In this document: positions 52,321 through 61,480 of the stretch, piece by piece
Position numbering within the stretch: the stretch's first letter is position 1
Layout: each line of letters starts with the position of its first letter
Source: Clostridium bornimense
Lineage (GTDB): Bacteria > Bacillota > Clostridia > Clostridiales > Clostridiaceae
Direction of reading: 5' to 3'
NCBI RefSeq assembly: GCF_018917145.1
Contig: NZ_JAHLOD010000019.1
Location: 1-63,597, forward strand
Length of the DNA: 63,597 nt
The notes under the pieces: generated by a model
What the model saw: the letters and a program-made list of their open reading frames with translations, nothing else
Database searches by the model: none
Told to the model about the DNA's origin: nothing
Made by a program: the position numbers and the translations under genes

Positions 52321-54528
52321 ATGAAGCTTATAAAATCTTTAGTTGCTAGTATAGTAATCACAGTAATAACTTCTAATGTGGTTTTTGCAGGTAGTAACGG
52401 CTTAAATTTATGGACGCAGTTTAGAGGAAATGTTTTAAATCCAGCAATAACAGATAGTAAAACACCTACTACGTCATTAGAGGTAAAAGAAAAGTGGAGT
52501 GTAGAAGTAGGTGAGGGATGGAAATTTAGTGATCCAATAATTGTAGGCGATTATATATATGCTACAGATTCTTCATATATAAAGAAATATAATAGAGAAA
52601 CGGGAAAAGAAGTATTATCAAAGGCACTTACAGAGACTATATCATGGTCTTCGAGAATTGCTTATGGTGATGGAAAAATATTTATACCTACTAATAATGG
52701 AAGAATACAATGTGTAGATGCTGAAACTTTAGAGCCATTATGGATAAGTCCTGTTATAGAAGATACAAGTCTTCAAGGTATTGGGACAGTAGTATATTAT
52801 GATGGATATGTTTATTGTGGTATATCTAGTAATTCTGGTGATAATGGATTTTATTATGCATTATCAGTAGAAGATAAGAATACTAAAAAGGGTGACGAAA
52901 TAAAAGATTATGCATGGAAATATGAGCCTAAAGATGGAAAGAAGGGATATTACCTAACAGGAGGAGCTATCGTAGGTAATAATATTATTTTTGCAGGAGA
53001 AAAAGGCGAAGTAGTTTCTCATAATTTAAAGGAAAATAAGGTAGTGGATACAATAGACATTGGTGATGGAGTAAGAAGTTCAATACATTATGATAAGACA
53101 AGTGAAAAAATGTATTTATCTACTAAGGGTGGAAATATATGTTCAATTAAGGTAAACGCTGATGGTACTTTTGATAAAAATTCATTGATAAGTATTAATA
53201 TTGGTACAGATTCTGTATCAAGTCCAGTAGTTTATAATGGAAGAGTATATGTATGTAGTGGGAAAAATTTTGTGGTGTTAGATGGGACAACCTTGAATAC
53301 TATATATCAAATATGGGGAATATCATCTAAATCATCACCAATATTGACTACAGCTTATGCTAACAAGGATAATAATAATACAGTATATTTATATGTATTT
53401 AATTCATCAAGTCCTGATAGTGTATTTTGCATTAAAGATTTTGAAGGAAATAATAAGGAAAGATATGAAAAAATTATTTCTACTAGTAAGCCACATTCAA
53501 ATAATGCATCAGCAGCAGTAGATGAATATGGAAGTATATACTTTAAAAATGATTCTGGATATTTATTTTGCTTTGAAAATGAAAACGGAAAATATACAGC
53601 TAGTGATATTATTTCTGCAATAAATAATTTGCCAGATATTAATGAAATAAAACTAGAAGATAAGAATACTATAAAAAGTATATTGAATAGATATAATTCT
53701 TTAAGTGATGAGGAAAAGAAAACTGTATCAAATATAGATGTTTTAAATAATGCTATCACAAAGATAGAATCATTAAAGAATATAAAAGATGAAGTTGAAA
53801 ATATTATAAAGGACATTGATAACTTACCAGAGGCTATTACTATAGAAGATAAGAATACTATAAATCAATTAGTTGATAGATATAATGCTTTGCCAGAAGG
53901 GTATAAAGCATTAGTAACAAATGCAGATGTATTATTAAACCTTGAAAAAAAGTTAGATGATGATGAAAAGAATAAAGATATTAATGAAATAATTAATAAA
54001 ATAGATAGCTTACCTTCTGAAAAAGATGTAGTTCTTGATGATAAGGAAGCAGTATATTATGTATATAATCAAGTTCAAAAACTGTCTGAAGAAAAAAAGA
54101 ATAAGATAACTAATATGGATAAACTTTTAGCACTTCAAAATAAAATATTAAAAGTAAGAGAAGAAGTAAGTGATATTAGAGATGACATATGGGAAAAGAT
54201 TGATAAGAAAAATATAACTTTAGATGATAAAGAAGCCGTAGAAGATATAATAAAAAGATATAATGCTCTAAATAGTAAGGATAAAAAGTATGTTGATAAT
54301 TATGACAAAGTGAAAGAAGCAAAGGATAAGATTGAGAAGTTAGCTGCAGGAATTACATTAACAGAAGATGATATCAACGGAAAAAAAGATAGTTCAAAGA
54401 AACTTTCTAAAACTGGTGGAATAGGAAAAGAACTTATAGCAATTATAGCTGTTATTATATTAATTTCAGGAATAGTAGTATTATATTTCAGTAGTAAAAA
54501 GAAGAATAGTGAAGATAAAAATAGGTAG
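52321..54528 (+). CDS. PQQ-like beta-propeller surface protein with helical repeats and LSKTG anchor
   Basis: Start ATG 52321 (MKLIKSLVASIVITV), giving a signal peptide cleaved near VVFAG. Residues about 35-420 form a PQQ/Pyrrolo-quinoline-type beta-propeller with repeated blades (LWTQFRGN, GKIFIPTNNGRIQCVDAETL, GRVYVCSGKNFVVLDGTTL). About 430-665 are four imperfect three-helix repeats with the pattern I-x-x-LP...L-x-DK...YN-x-L...K-x-x-V-x-N. Then L695-S-K-T-G, a membrane helix and a charged tail form a sorting signal identical in its first six residues to that of the amylopullulanase. 735 residues. Probably a wall-anchored binding protein; the ligand is unknown. Confidence 0.82.
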   Translation: MKLIKSLVASIVITVITSNVVFAGSNGLNLWTQFRGNVLNPAITDSKTPTTSLEVKEKWSVEVGEGWKFSDPIIVGDYIYATDSSYIKKYNRETGKEVLSKALTETISWSSRIAYGDGKIFIPTNNGRIQCVDAETLEPLWISPVIEDTSLQGIGTVVYYDGYVYCGISSNSGDNGFYYALSVEDKNTKKGDEIKDYAWKYEPKDGKKGYYLTGGAIVGNNIIFAGEKGEVVSHNLKENKVVDTIDIGDGVRSSIHYDKTSEKMYLSTKGGNICSIKVNADGTFDKNSLISINIGTDSVSSPVVYNGRVYVCSGKNFVVLDGTTLNTIYQIWGISSKSSPILTTAYANKDNNNTVYLYVFNSSSPDSVFCIKDFEGNNKERYEKIISTSKPHSNNASAAVDEYGSIYFKNDSGYLFCFENENGKYTASDIISAINNLPDINEIKLEDKNTIKSILNRYNSLSDEEKKTVSNIDVLNNAITKIESLKNIKDEVENIIKDIDNLPEAITIEDKNTINQLVDRYNALPEGYKALVTNADVLLNLEKKLDDDEKNKDINEIINKIDSLPSEKDVVLDDKEAVYYVYNQVQKLSEEKKNKITNMDKLLALQNKILKVREEVSDIRDDIWEKIDKKNITLDDKEAVEDIIKRYNALNSKDKKYVDNYDKVKEAKDKIEKLAAGITLTEDDINGKKDSSKKLSKTGGIGKELIAIIAVIILISGIVVLYFSSKKKNSEDKNR

Positions 54529-54552
54529 AGTAAAATCTCTATCTATTTTTTT
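54519..54552. terminator. Bidirectional terminator overlapping the stop codon
   Basis: AAATAGGTAGAG (54519-54530) pairs with CTCTATCTATTT (54537-54548); the TAG stop at 54526-54528 lies inside the left arm. It also serves the convergent carD-like gene ending at 54551. Confidence 0.75.
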
Positions 54553-55051
54553 AGATTGTTGCAAGAGAATTGTCTAATAGAGAAGTAGCTTCAATGGTAG
54601 TTAAATTTTTACTAAGACTTATTTCATCAACTAAAATTTTACGAGCATTATTTAGTATTTGTTTCTCACTAGAATTTAATTTAGAATCATTTTGAATATG
54701 AGTAAGTTCTATTATTACTTCTACATAATCTTTTAATGTTCCAGAACTTAGTTTGCTTCTATTATCTTTGATTCGTTGTTTAGAATCTATATTTGTAGAG
54801 TGGCATCCATTACATAGGAAGTAATCGAAATTATTTAAGTATTTATCTAGAGTTTGTGAATCAGAAACTAGTCGTGCATTAGAAGTTTCCATACGATTAC
54901 ATGGTAGCATTAGTTTTAATGTGCTATTTATTAAATGAATATCGTAATAATCTTGCATAGTATCTTTAAATTCTCTTGATTCTATAGCATCGATTATTCC
55001 TACTCCTTGATTAGGAAATACAACTCGGTCACCTGTATTATACAAATTCAT
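54551..55051 (-). CDS. CarD-like transcription factor
   Basis: Start ATG 55051 (MNLYNTGDRVVFPNQGVGII) after aaagaggta. 166 residues: the N-terminal CarD/TRCF RNA-polymerase interaction domain (about 1-60: GDRVVFPNQGVGIIDAI, YYDIHLINSTLKLMLPC), then a Cys-containing linker (FLCNGCH) and a helical C-terminal region with LSSGTLKDYVEVIIEL and LVDEISLSKN typical of CarD family proteins. It probably binds the polymerase beta subunit and tunes promoter opening. Mycobacterial CarD and Myxococcus CdnL are known relatives; the targets here are unknown. Confidence 0.85.
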   Translation of the reverse strand: MNLYNTGDRVVFPNQGVGIIDAIESREFKDTMQDYYDIHLINSTLKLMLPCNRMETSNARLVSDSQTLDKYLNNFDYFLCNGCHSTNIDSKQRIKDNRSKLSSGTLKDYVEVIIELTHIQNDSKLNSSEKQILNNARKILVDEISLSKNLTTIEATSLLDNSLATI

Positions 55052-55198
55052 TACCTCTTTTACATTATAATTTATTATCATTAGTATTGTAACATATAAT
55101 CTATTTTTAAGCTAATTTTGGAAAGTTTTATCTATGAAAAACAGTTTTATAATAAGTGGCATATATTGATTAGTAGCTATATAATAGGGGGAAGTAAA

Positions 55199-55669
55199 AT
55201 GAGTAATAATGATTATATAAGTAGTAAAACAACTAATAATGAAGCTACGGATAATTTAGAAGATAAAGAAGAAAGTACGTCATATAATGGTAAGATGGAT
55301 TCTGAACTTATAAGACAACTTACTGTATTGAATTTATCAATAAATACAATATATATTATTGTTTTAGCTATATTAATGAATATAAATTATCTTTATGATT
55401 CAAAAGGAAGATTATTAGATGAGATAAATGGTACAAATTATATGAAAGATGCACCTGATGTTAGTGAAGCTCCTAAGATAGCAAATAAGTTATTTTTATA
55501 TGCTACAGGAGTATTTCTTAAAATAAACTTTGATCAGCTTCAAGTAGTTTCATCGGTAACAGGAGAAGAAAGAGATGAAAAAGCTATTAGTAATGCTAAT
55601 GATAGGGTACTTTCAAGTTTACTTATTTTTATTGCTACAGGTATAAGTCATAACACATTAAATTTTTAA
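55199..55669 (+). CDS. Hypothetical membrane-associated protein
   Basis: Start ATG 55199 (MSNNDYISSKTTNNEA) after aggggga; the upstream reading from 55118 lacks a site. 156 residues: hydrophilic N-terminus, one hydrophobic segment at about 46-65 (LNLSINTIYIIVLAILMNIN), then an amphipathic region with the weakly hydrophobic LFLYATGVFLKI and SLLIFIATGIS. No family recognised. It is divergent from the carD-like gene, and the roughly 150-base shared spacer may hold both promoters. Confidence 0.65.
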   Translation: MSNNDYISSKTTNNEATDNLEDKEESTSYNGKMDSELIRQLTVLNLSINTIYIIVLAILMNINYLYDSKGRLLDEINGTNYMKDAPDVSEAPKIANKLFLYATGVFLKINFDQLQVVSSVTGEERDEKAISNANDRVLSSLLIFIATGISHNTLNF

Positions 55670-55700
55670 TTAGTATAAATCAAGGAAGAGAGGGTATATC

Positions 55701-56345
55701 ATGACGGTATATATGTTGAATAAAGATATAGTATTTCCAGCGCCAGAGTTAGCTGATGAAGATGGATTATTAGCAGTTGGAGGAGATTTATCATTAGATA
55801 GATTAATCTTAGCTTATATTAATGGTATTTTTCCCTGGTATGAAGAAGAAGACATACTTTGGTGGTGTCCTAAAAAGAGATTTATTATAAGACCAGAAAA
55901 TATAAAGATATCTAAGTCTATGAAAAAGGTATTAAAAAATGGTGGCTTTCAAGTAAAATTTGATGAGGACTTTTCAGCAGTAATAAGCAATTGTAAAGAA
56001 TTAAGAGAAAATAAAGAAGGTACATGGATTACTAATGATATGAAAGAAGCATATATTAATTTATTTAATCATGGATTTGCTTCAAGTGTAGAAACATATA
56101 AAGATGGAGAATTAGTAGGTGGACTTTATGGTGTTAAGATAGGAAAGTGCTTTTTTGGGGAGAGTATGTTTTCTAAAGTATCCAATGCTTCAAAAGTTGC
56201 GTTGATTGCTTTAGCAAAAAAGTTAGAAGAAGAGGGGTTTCAGTTTATCGATTGTCAAATGTATACTAGTCACTTAGAAAGCATGGGTGGAGAGTTTGTA
56301 GATTGGAACAGTTTTAAGGCAATGATAAAGAAAGGGATAATATAA
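55701..56345 (+). CDS. aat: Leucyl/phenylalanyl-tRNA--protein transferase
   Basis: Adds Leu or Phe to protein N-termini with basic residues, marking them for the N-end rule (ClpS/ClpAP) pathway. Signatures: FPAPELADEDGLLAVGGDLS, INGIFPWYEEEDILWWCPKKRF, LVGGLYGVKIGKCFFGESMFS and FIDCQMYTSHLESMGGEF. 214 residues, normal length. This enzyme is common in Gram-negative bacteria and patchy in Firmicutes, so its presence in Clostridium is of interest. Repeat DNA begins a few bases after its stop. Confidence 0.92.
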   Translation: MTVYMLNKDIVFPAPELADEDGLLAVGGDLSLDRLILAYINGIFPWYEEEDILWWCPKKRFIIRPENIKISKSMKKVLKNGGFQVKFDEDFSAVISNCKELRENKEGTWITNDMKEAYINLFNHGFASSVETYKDGELVGGLYGVKIGKCFFGESMFSKVSNASKVALIALAKKLEEEGFQFIDCQMYTSHLESMGGEFVDWNSFKAMIKKGII

Positions 56346-56347
56346 AT

Positions 56348-56672
56348 CAAGGCACAGGTATATGTCAGTGCACAGTGGTGGATGAAATTCCCTTTAGGGG
56401 AATTTCTGAGATTTTAATTGCAACAATTTTGTGCATAGAGTAAGTTAGTTTACTTAAGGTACTTATATTTGATATAGAACTATCACAATTGGCTAATGAA
56501 GGCTGTGCCTTCATGTAGCTTGAAATAGAAGCTAATGATTTATGAAAAACAACACTTAAGCACAATAGTTTTATATATGAACTAAATACATCTAAAAATA
56601 CAATTGTAATTTGCCGTCCGCAGGACTATAATATTTTCCCCATAGGGGAAAATTAACCGAAACTGTGCACTG
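56348..56672. repeat. Dispersed intergenic repeat, modules A, B and D
   Basis: Module A (cacaggtatatgtcagtgca, gaaattccctttaggggaatttc split, attgcaacaattttgtgc), module B (ggctaatgaaggctgtgcct, tcatgtagcttg, atgatttatgaaaaacaaca, cacttaagcacaatag) and module D (tgccgtccgcaggactataa, ttttccccataggggaaaa), ending aaactgtgcactgtaatt. It fills the 330-base gap between aat and the convergent zinc-ribbon gene. Module B here is about 90 percent identical by eye to the copy at 49865. Confidence 0.8.
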
Positions 56673-56675
56673 TAA

Positions 56676-57095
56676 TTATGTTCTTAAATTGAATTCATTA
56701 TGACATCTTTTACAAGTAACTATTATTTTTCCTTTTCTACGTGGTAATCTTAATTTTTGCCCACAATTAGGACAAGAAACAATTTTATATTTTATCTTTT
56801 GATTTATGTCATATTTAAGTCTTGTAAACATTGGTGGTATAAGCTCTAAGCTAACATTAGTCATATAAGGTAATTGTTTATTAAATTTTCTTAATATATT
56901 GTTTACAGCAGAAGTAAATTTATTTAGCTCTTGGGAGCGCTTATAAATATTTTTAGAAAATGCTCTGAATATAACTATTGCAGAAAGAACAAGACTAATT
57001 AATCTTGGAATTCTTCCAAAGTTAAGAAATAGGCTTATTAATAAAAGAAATATAGATAGTATATCAAATCCATAAGTTCCTGATAGAATTCTCAT
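56676..57095 (-). CDS. Small membrane protein with C-terminal zinc ribbon
   Basis: 139 residues from ATG 57095 after ggaggactat. Two hydrophobic segments (about 9-26 and 28-45) and a basic loop, then a zinc-ribbon ending: CPNCGQKLRLPRRKGKIIV and CKRCHNEF (two C-x2-C pairs). The family resembles uncharacterised clostridial proteins with a terminal zinc finger; the role is unknown. Its 3' end abuts repeat DNA, and the final codons (NLRT) come from it. Confidence 0.7.
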   Translation of the reverse strand: MRILSGTYGFDILSIFLLLISLFLNFGRIPRLISLVLSAIVIFRAFSKNIYKRSQELNKFTSAVNNILRKFNKQLPYMTNVSLELIPPMFTRLKYDINQKIKYKIVSCPNCGQKLRLPRRKGKIIVTCKRCHNEFNLRT

Positions 57096-57229
57096 TTATA
57101 GTCCTCCAATTTTTATAATATATGATATATATAATTTTATCATATATACCTATAACAAATATTTAAATTTATTGTTAAATTCAATAGAAATAAAATACTG
57201 TAATAAAATTTTTTTATTTCTAAAATATG

Positions 57230-57258
57230 TTGACACGGCAAAAGTAATACAATATAAT
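57230..57258 (+). promoter_or_regulatory. Promoter of the SAM riboswitch/metY transcript
   Basis: TTGACA (57230-57235), 17-bp spacer, TATAAT (57253-57258), both consensus. Confidence 0.85.
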
Positions 57259-57320
57259 AATAATCACAAAGAAAACATATAAAACATATGGGCTTTATAG
57301 GAAAAAAGATAAAGCTTATA

Positions 57321-57422
57321 TTCTTATCAAGAGTGGTGGAGGGACTGGCCCAATGAAACCCGGCAACCTAGTGAAAATAGTCATAGGTGCTAAATCCTGT
57401 AGCAATAGCTAAGAGATAAGAG
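57321..57422 (+). promoter_or_regulatory. SAM-I (S-box) riboswitch aptamer
   Basis: Contains the hallmark S-box strings ttatcaagagtggtggaggg, actggccc, atgaaacccggcaacc and the core ggtgctaaatcc. The P1 helix forms between ttcttatc (57321-57328) and gataagag (57415-57422). It binds S-adenosylmethionine and turns transcription off when SAM is plentiful. Confidence 0.95.
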
Positions 57423-57423
57423 G

Positions 57424-57468
57424 ATGTATCTAACGTACTAGAAGATTCTCTCTGGTACATTTTTTTAT
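57424..57468 (+). terminator. SAM riboswitch terminator
   Basis: ATGTATC (57424-57430) pairs with GGTACAT (57454-57460, one G-T), then a run of T residues. The 3' strand of P1 (agaga) can instead pair with tctct inside the terminator (about 57448-57452), a plausible antiterminator. Confidence 0.75.
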
Positions 57469-57513
57469 TTATTAGTAAAAAGATATTCAATAAATAAAAA
57501 GGGGCGATTTTAA

Positions 57514-58803
57514 ATGAGTAATCAAGAAAAAAAATTAAGATTTGAAACATTACAACTTCATGCAGGACAAGAAGAACCAGATCCAGCAACAGGGGCAAGA
57601 GCAGTTCCAATATATCAAACAACTTCATATGTATTTAAGGATTCAGCTCAAGCAGCAGCAAGGTTTGGTCTAGCTGAAAGTGGAAATATTTATGGACGTC
57701 TTACTAACTCAACTCAAGGAGTATTTGAAGATAGAGTAGCAGCATTAGAAGGAGGAGTGGCAGCACTTGCAGTAGCATCTGGAGCTGCAGCAATAGCTTA
57801 TGCAATACAAAATATAGTTTCAGCAGGTCAACATGTAGTTGCAGCAACAACTTTATATGGAGGAACATATAATTTACTTCTTAATACATTACCAGAGTAT
57901 GGAATAACAACTACATTTGTTGATCCAGACGATGTAAGTAATTTTGAAAAGGCTATACAAGATAATACAAGAGCGATATTTGTTGAATCACTTGGAAATC
58001 CAAATTCAAATTTGATAGATATTGATGAATTATCAGAAGTTGCACATAAGCATGGTATACCATTAATAGTTGATAGTACTTTTGCTACTCCATATTTATT
58101 TAGACCAATAGAACATGGAGCAGATGTAGTAGTTCATTCAGCAACTAAATTTATTGGGGGACATGGAACATCACTTGGTGGTGTAATTGTTGATTCAGGA
58201 AAATTTGATTGGGAAGCATCAGGTAAATTCCCAGGACTTACTGAGCCAAATCCAAGTTATCATGGTGTAGTGTTTACAAAGGCAGCAGGTGCAGCAGCTT
58301 ATGTAACTAAGATTCGTGCGATATTATTAAGAGACACAGGAGCAACAATTAGTCCTTTTAATGCATTCTTATTATTACAAGGATTAGAAACATTATCACT
58401 AAGAGTAGAACGTCATGTAGAAAATACTCTAAAGGTAATAGAGTTCTTAAAGAATCATCCAAAGGTAGAGAAAGTAAACCATCCATCATTAGCAACAGGA
58501 AAACAAAAAGAATTATATAATAAGTATTTCCCAAATGGAGGAGGATCTATTTTTACTTTTGAAATTAAAGGTGGAGAAAAGGAAGCAACTGAATTTATAG
58601 ATAGATTAAAAATATTCTCACTTCTTGCAAATGTTGCAGATGTAAAATCACTTGTTATACATCCAGCTACTACAACTCATTCACAATTAGAAGGAGAAGA
58701 ACTTTTACAATCAGGAATTAAGCCAAATACAATTAGATTATCTATTGGTACTGAACATATAGATGATATTATAGATGATTTAAGACAAGCATTTGGTGAA
58801 TAA
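57514..58803 (+). CDS. metY: O-acetylhomoserine aminocarboxypropyltransferase (sulfhydrylase)
   Basis: PLP enzyme making homocysteine directly from O-acetylhomoserine and sulfide, ahead of methionine. Signatures: [60 protein letters not shown] and the PLP lysine Lys212 in [11 protein letters not shown]. 429 residues. A SAM-I riboswitch controls it, so it should be expressed when methionine/SAM is low. Ribosome site aaaggggcg. No other methionine gene adjoins it. Confidence 0.95.
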   Translation: MSNQEKKLRFETLQLHAGQEEPDPATGARAVPIYQTTSYVFKDSAQAAARFGLAESGNIYGRLTNSTQGVFEDRVAALEGGVAALAVASGAAAIAYAIQNIVSAGQHVVAATTLYGGTYNLLLNTLPEYGITTTFVDPDDVSNFEKAIQDNTRAIFVESLGNPNSNLIDIDELSEVAHKHGIPLIVDSTFATPYLFRPIEHGADVVVHSATKFIGGHGTSLGGVIVDSGKFDWEASGKFPGLTEPNPSYHGVVFTKAAGAAAYVTKIRAILLRDTGATISPFNAFLLLQGLETLSLRVERHVENTLKVIEFLKNHPKVEKVNHPSLATGKQKELYNKYFPNGGGSIFTFEIKGGEKEATEFIDRLKIFSLLANVADVKSLVIHPATTTHSQLEGEELLQSGIKPNTIRLSIGTEHIDDIIDDLRQAFGE

Positions 58804-58846
58804 AAATAGAATATATGTAACAAACTATAGAATATAGTTACTGGTA

Positions 58847-58899
58847 GAGGAACTGTGAAAGTAATAAATGAAGGTTTATTATTATATCAGTTCCTTTTA
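58847..58899 (+). terminator. Terminator after metY
   Basis: AGGAACTG (58848-58855) pairs with CAGTTCCT (58888-58895), inner AATAAA/TTTATT, then TTTT. Confidence 0.8.
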
Positions 58900-58997
58900 T
58901 AATGCACAATATTGCTATGTTGTGATGCAAAAAGTTACTATATTTTTTTTAAAATACTATTTTTGAGATAAGATTTAACATAAAGTTAACAAAACAA

Positions 58998-59006
58998 TGG
59001 TATAAT
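58998..59006 (+). promoter_or_regulatory. Extended -10 promoter of the DedA gene
   Basis: TGGTATAAT ending at 59006; no good -35 at 17 bp. Confidence 0.55.
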
Positions 59007-59038
59007 AAGTAAAAATATGTTAAGGAGTGCTAGTTTAT

Positions 59039-59683
59039 ATGATGAATTTTATTGAGGAGTTATTACATTTTGATAGGTATATACCTATGATAATGGATAA
59101 CTATGGAGTACTTATATATGTACTGCTGTTTTTGATTATTTTTTGCGAAACGGGGTTAGTTGTTACACCATTTTTACCAGGAGATTCTATTATTTTTGCT
59201 TGTGGTGCCCTAGCAGCAATATCTGGTATGAATATAGTTGTATTAATAATAGTATTTTTGGCAGCAGCTATTTTAGGTGATGGAGCTAATTATCTTATTG
59301 GAAAGAAATTAGGTGAGAAGCTTGTAAATAGCAATAATAGATTTATTAAGAAGAGTTATATAGATAAAGCTCAAAGTTTTTATGAAAAATATGGTTCTAA
59401 GGCTATAGTTTTAGCAAGATTTGTTCCTATAGTAAGAACATTTGCACCATTTGTAGCTGGTATAGGTAAGATGTGCTATAAGAAGTTTGGTGTTTTCAAT
59501 ATTATTGGTGGTACTGTTTGGGTAAGTTTATTTTTAACTTTAGGATTCTTTTTTGGTAATATTCCAGTGATAAAAAATAATTTCTCATTAGTAACAGTAG
59601 GAATTATTTTAATTTCATTATTACCTGTTTTAGTAGAAGTAATAAAGCATATGTATAGTGTAAAAAGTCAGGCTGATAGCTAA
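59039..59683 (+). CDS. DedA family membrane protein
   Basis: Start ATG 59039 (MMNFIEELLHFDRY) after taaggagtg; an in-frame GTG at 59027 lies within the site. 214 residues with about five hydrophobic segments. Family motifs are visible: FCETGLVVTPFLPGDS, GDGANYLIGKKLG and the conserved R-rich ARFVPIVRTFAPFVAG. DedA proteins are thought to be membrane lipid (undecaprenyl phosphate or phospholipid) transporters/scramblases, often involved in envelope stress and antimicrobial-peptide tolerance. Stand-alone gene with no operon partner. Confidence 0.9.
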   Translation: MMNFIEELLHFDRYIPMIMDNYGVLIYVLLFLIIFCETGLVVTPFLPGDSIIFACGALAAISGMNIVVLIIVFLAAAILGDGANYLIGKKLGEKLVNSNNRFIKKSYIDKAQSFYEKYGSKAIVLARFVPIVRTFAPFVAGIGKMCYKKFGVFNIIGGTVWVSLFLTLGFFFGNIPVIKNNFSLVTVGIILISLLPVLVEVIKHMYSVKSQADS

Positions 59684-59872
59684 AGTTATAATGATTCGAT
59701 GTACAAAATTTTATTCTTTACTAATTTATTAAATAATATTTTCAATTAGGTTATGATATGTTAAAATCTTATCTGGTTTAAAAAGATAGGCAATAAAAAT
59801 TAATTAATAATATTATATTGGATAAACTATAAAGTAAAAGTAATTTACTAATGAAAAGGGAGAGAAGTACAT

Positions 59873-61240
59873 ATGGATCATTATGGTATACTTAGTGTTT
59901 TACCAGCATTAATAGTTATTATTTTTGCACTGGTAACTAAAAGAACTTTAGAAGCATTATTCTTAGGGACAATTGCTACATATGTAATTATTTATGGACC
60001 TAGTTTTGCTCCCCAGTGGTCTGAAGCTTTTTTTAGAGCAGCTGGTGATGGAGAGAACCAATGGGTTTTAATTGTATGTGGTTTATTTGGAAGTCTAATT
60101 GCGCTACTGGCTAAGTCCAAAGGAACGTTAGGTTTTGCAGGAAAGCTAGAGAGATATTGTAATACAGGAAAGAAGACATTATTAACAACATGGATATTAG
60201 GAATTTTAATATTTATTGATGAGTATTTAAATATAATGACTTTAGGAGCCTGTATGAAGAAAATATCAGATAAAAAGAAGATTCCAAGAGAATCTTTAGC
60301 GTACATAATCGATTCTACAGGAGCACCAATTTGTGTTTTACTCCCTTTTTCAACTTGGGCTATTTTTTATTCTAGTGTATTTTATAAGCAAAGTGGTATA
60401 CCAGAGCTAAATTTTGGCGGTGAAATAGCTACTTATTTAAAAGTAATTCCGTTTACTTTTTATGCTTGGATTTCAGTAATAATTGTACCGCTATTTATAT
60501 TGGGTGTTGTACCTAAGTTAGGTAGGATGAAATCAGCTTATGAAAGAGTAGAAAAAACAGGTGAGGTTTATAGTAATAAAAGTGAAAGATATAATAGTGA
60601 ATTAGTAGATAAATATGGAGAAGGAGAAGGGCAACTTATTGACTTCTTACTTCCTATAGGAACACTTATAGCTATAACAATAATATGGGGTGATTTATTT
60701 ATAGCAGTAGTAGCATCATTAATAGTATGCTTACTATTATATATTCCAAGAAAAAAGATGTCTTTTGGAGAATTTTGTGATACATATATTGAAGGTTTTG
60801 CAGGTATGGTACCAACAATAGCTATTGTTTTCATGGCTTTTGTTATGCAGCAAGCTGCTAATGATATTGGACTTCCATCATATATTATAGAAACAGTTAC
60901 ACCATACTTAAATGGAACAATATTTCCTGCAGTTGCATTTATTGTTGTAGCAATATTAACATTTGTTACTGGTAGTAATTGGGGTATACCAGCAGTTTGT
61001 GTACCAATAATAATTCCTTTAGGATTTTCTCTTGGGGCTAATCCGATTCTTGTAATGGCGGCAGTATTGTCAGGAGGAACATTAGGTAGTCATGCATGTT
61101 TCTATTCTGATGCTACAGTACTTACATCAACGTCCTGTAGTATAGATAATATGGATCATGCGTTAAGTCAATTTCCATATGCAGCAATGGCAGCAGTTAT
61201 TAGTTTAGTTGGTTTTTTAGTTTGTGGAATGATAATGTAA
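59873..61240 (+). CDS. NhaC-family Na+/H+ antiporter
   Basis: 455 residues with about eleven hydrophobic helices. Signatures: TKRTLEALFLGTIATYVI, FIDEYLNIMTLGACMKKISDK, IIDSTGAPICVLLPFSTWAIF (core transport region), FVTGSNWGIPAVCVPIIIPLG and LGSHACFYSDATVLTSTSCSIDN. NhaC-type proteins exchange sodium, or metabolites such as malate/lactate in related MleN, for protons. The substrate cannot be told from sequence. Ribosome site aagggagag. Confidence 0.86.
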   Translation: MDHYGILSVLPALIVIIFALVTKRTLEALFLGTIATYVIIYGPSFAPQWSEAFFRAAGDGENQWVLIVCGLFGSLIALLAKSKGTLGFAGKLERYCNTGKKTLLTTWILGILIFIDEYLNIMTLGACMKKISDKKKIPRESLAYIIDSTGAPICVLLPFSTWAIFYSSVFYKQSGIPELNFGGEIATYLKVIPFTFYAWISVIIVPLFILGVVPKLGRMKSAYERVEKTGEVYSNKSERYNSELVDKYGEGEGQLIDFLLPIGTLIAITIIWGDLFIAVVASLIVCLLLYIPRKKMSFGEFCDTYIEGFAGMVPTIAIVFMAFVMQQAANDIGLPSYIIETVTPYLNGTIFPAVAFIVVAILTFVTGSNWGIPAVCVPIIIPLGFSLGANPILVMAAVLSGGTLGSHACFYSDATVLTSTSCSIDNMDHALSQFPYAAMAAVISLVGFLVCGMIM

Positions 61241-61311
61241 TTTATCGTTGGATAGTTTTTGGTGAAATTTTAAATATTAAATAGATGAATTATTTTATTT
61301 AATTAAAATAG

Positions 61312-61360
61312 GGAGGTATCACTAACAAATAAAAAGTTGTTAGTGATACCTCCTTTTATT
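61312..61360. terminator. Strong palindromic terminator, module C hairpin of the repeat family
   Basis: GGAGGTATCACTAACAA (61312-61328) pairs perfectly (17 bp) with TTGTTAGTGATACCTCC (61337-61353); TTTT follows. It works after nhaC. The same stem core is seen at 45821 and 40348. Confidence 0.85.
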
Positions 61361-61480
61361 ATGACATAAAACAGGGCACAAGTAAGGTTAATTTTCCCTA
61401 AAGGGAATTTCATCCATACCTGTGCCTTGTGCCTTCATACTTGTGCTCCGACTTCTATTTTGCTGAAAAAACTGCCGTAA
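61354..61480. repeat. Dispersed intergenic repeat, modules C and A in inverse orientation
   Basis: Read on the minus strand: acttgtgccctgttttatgt, cataataaaa and the hairpin (module C), and, on the plus strand after it, gggcacaagtaaggttaatt, ttccctaaagggaa, tttcatccatacctgtgcc (module A in reverse). The stretch 61481-61640 shows no further repeat, ORF or promoter that I can support. In all, 61241-61741 holds no gene. Confidence 0.75.
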
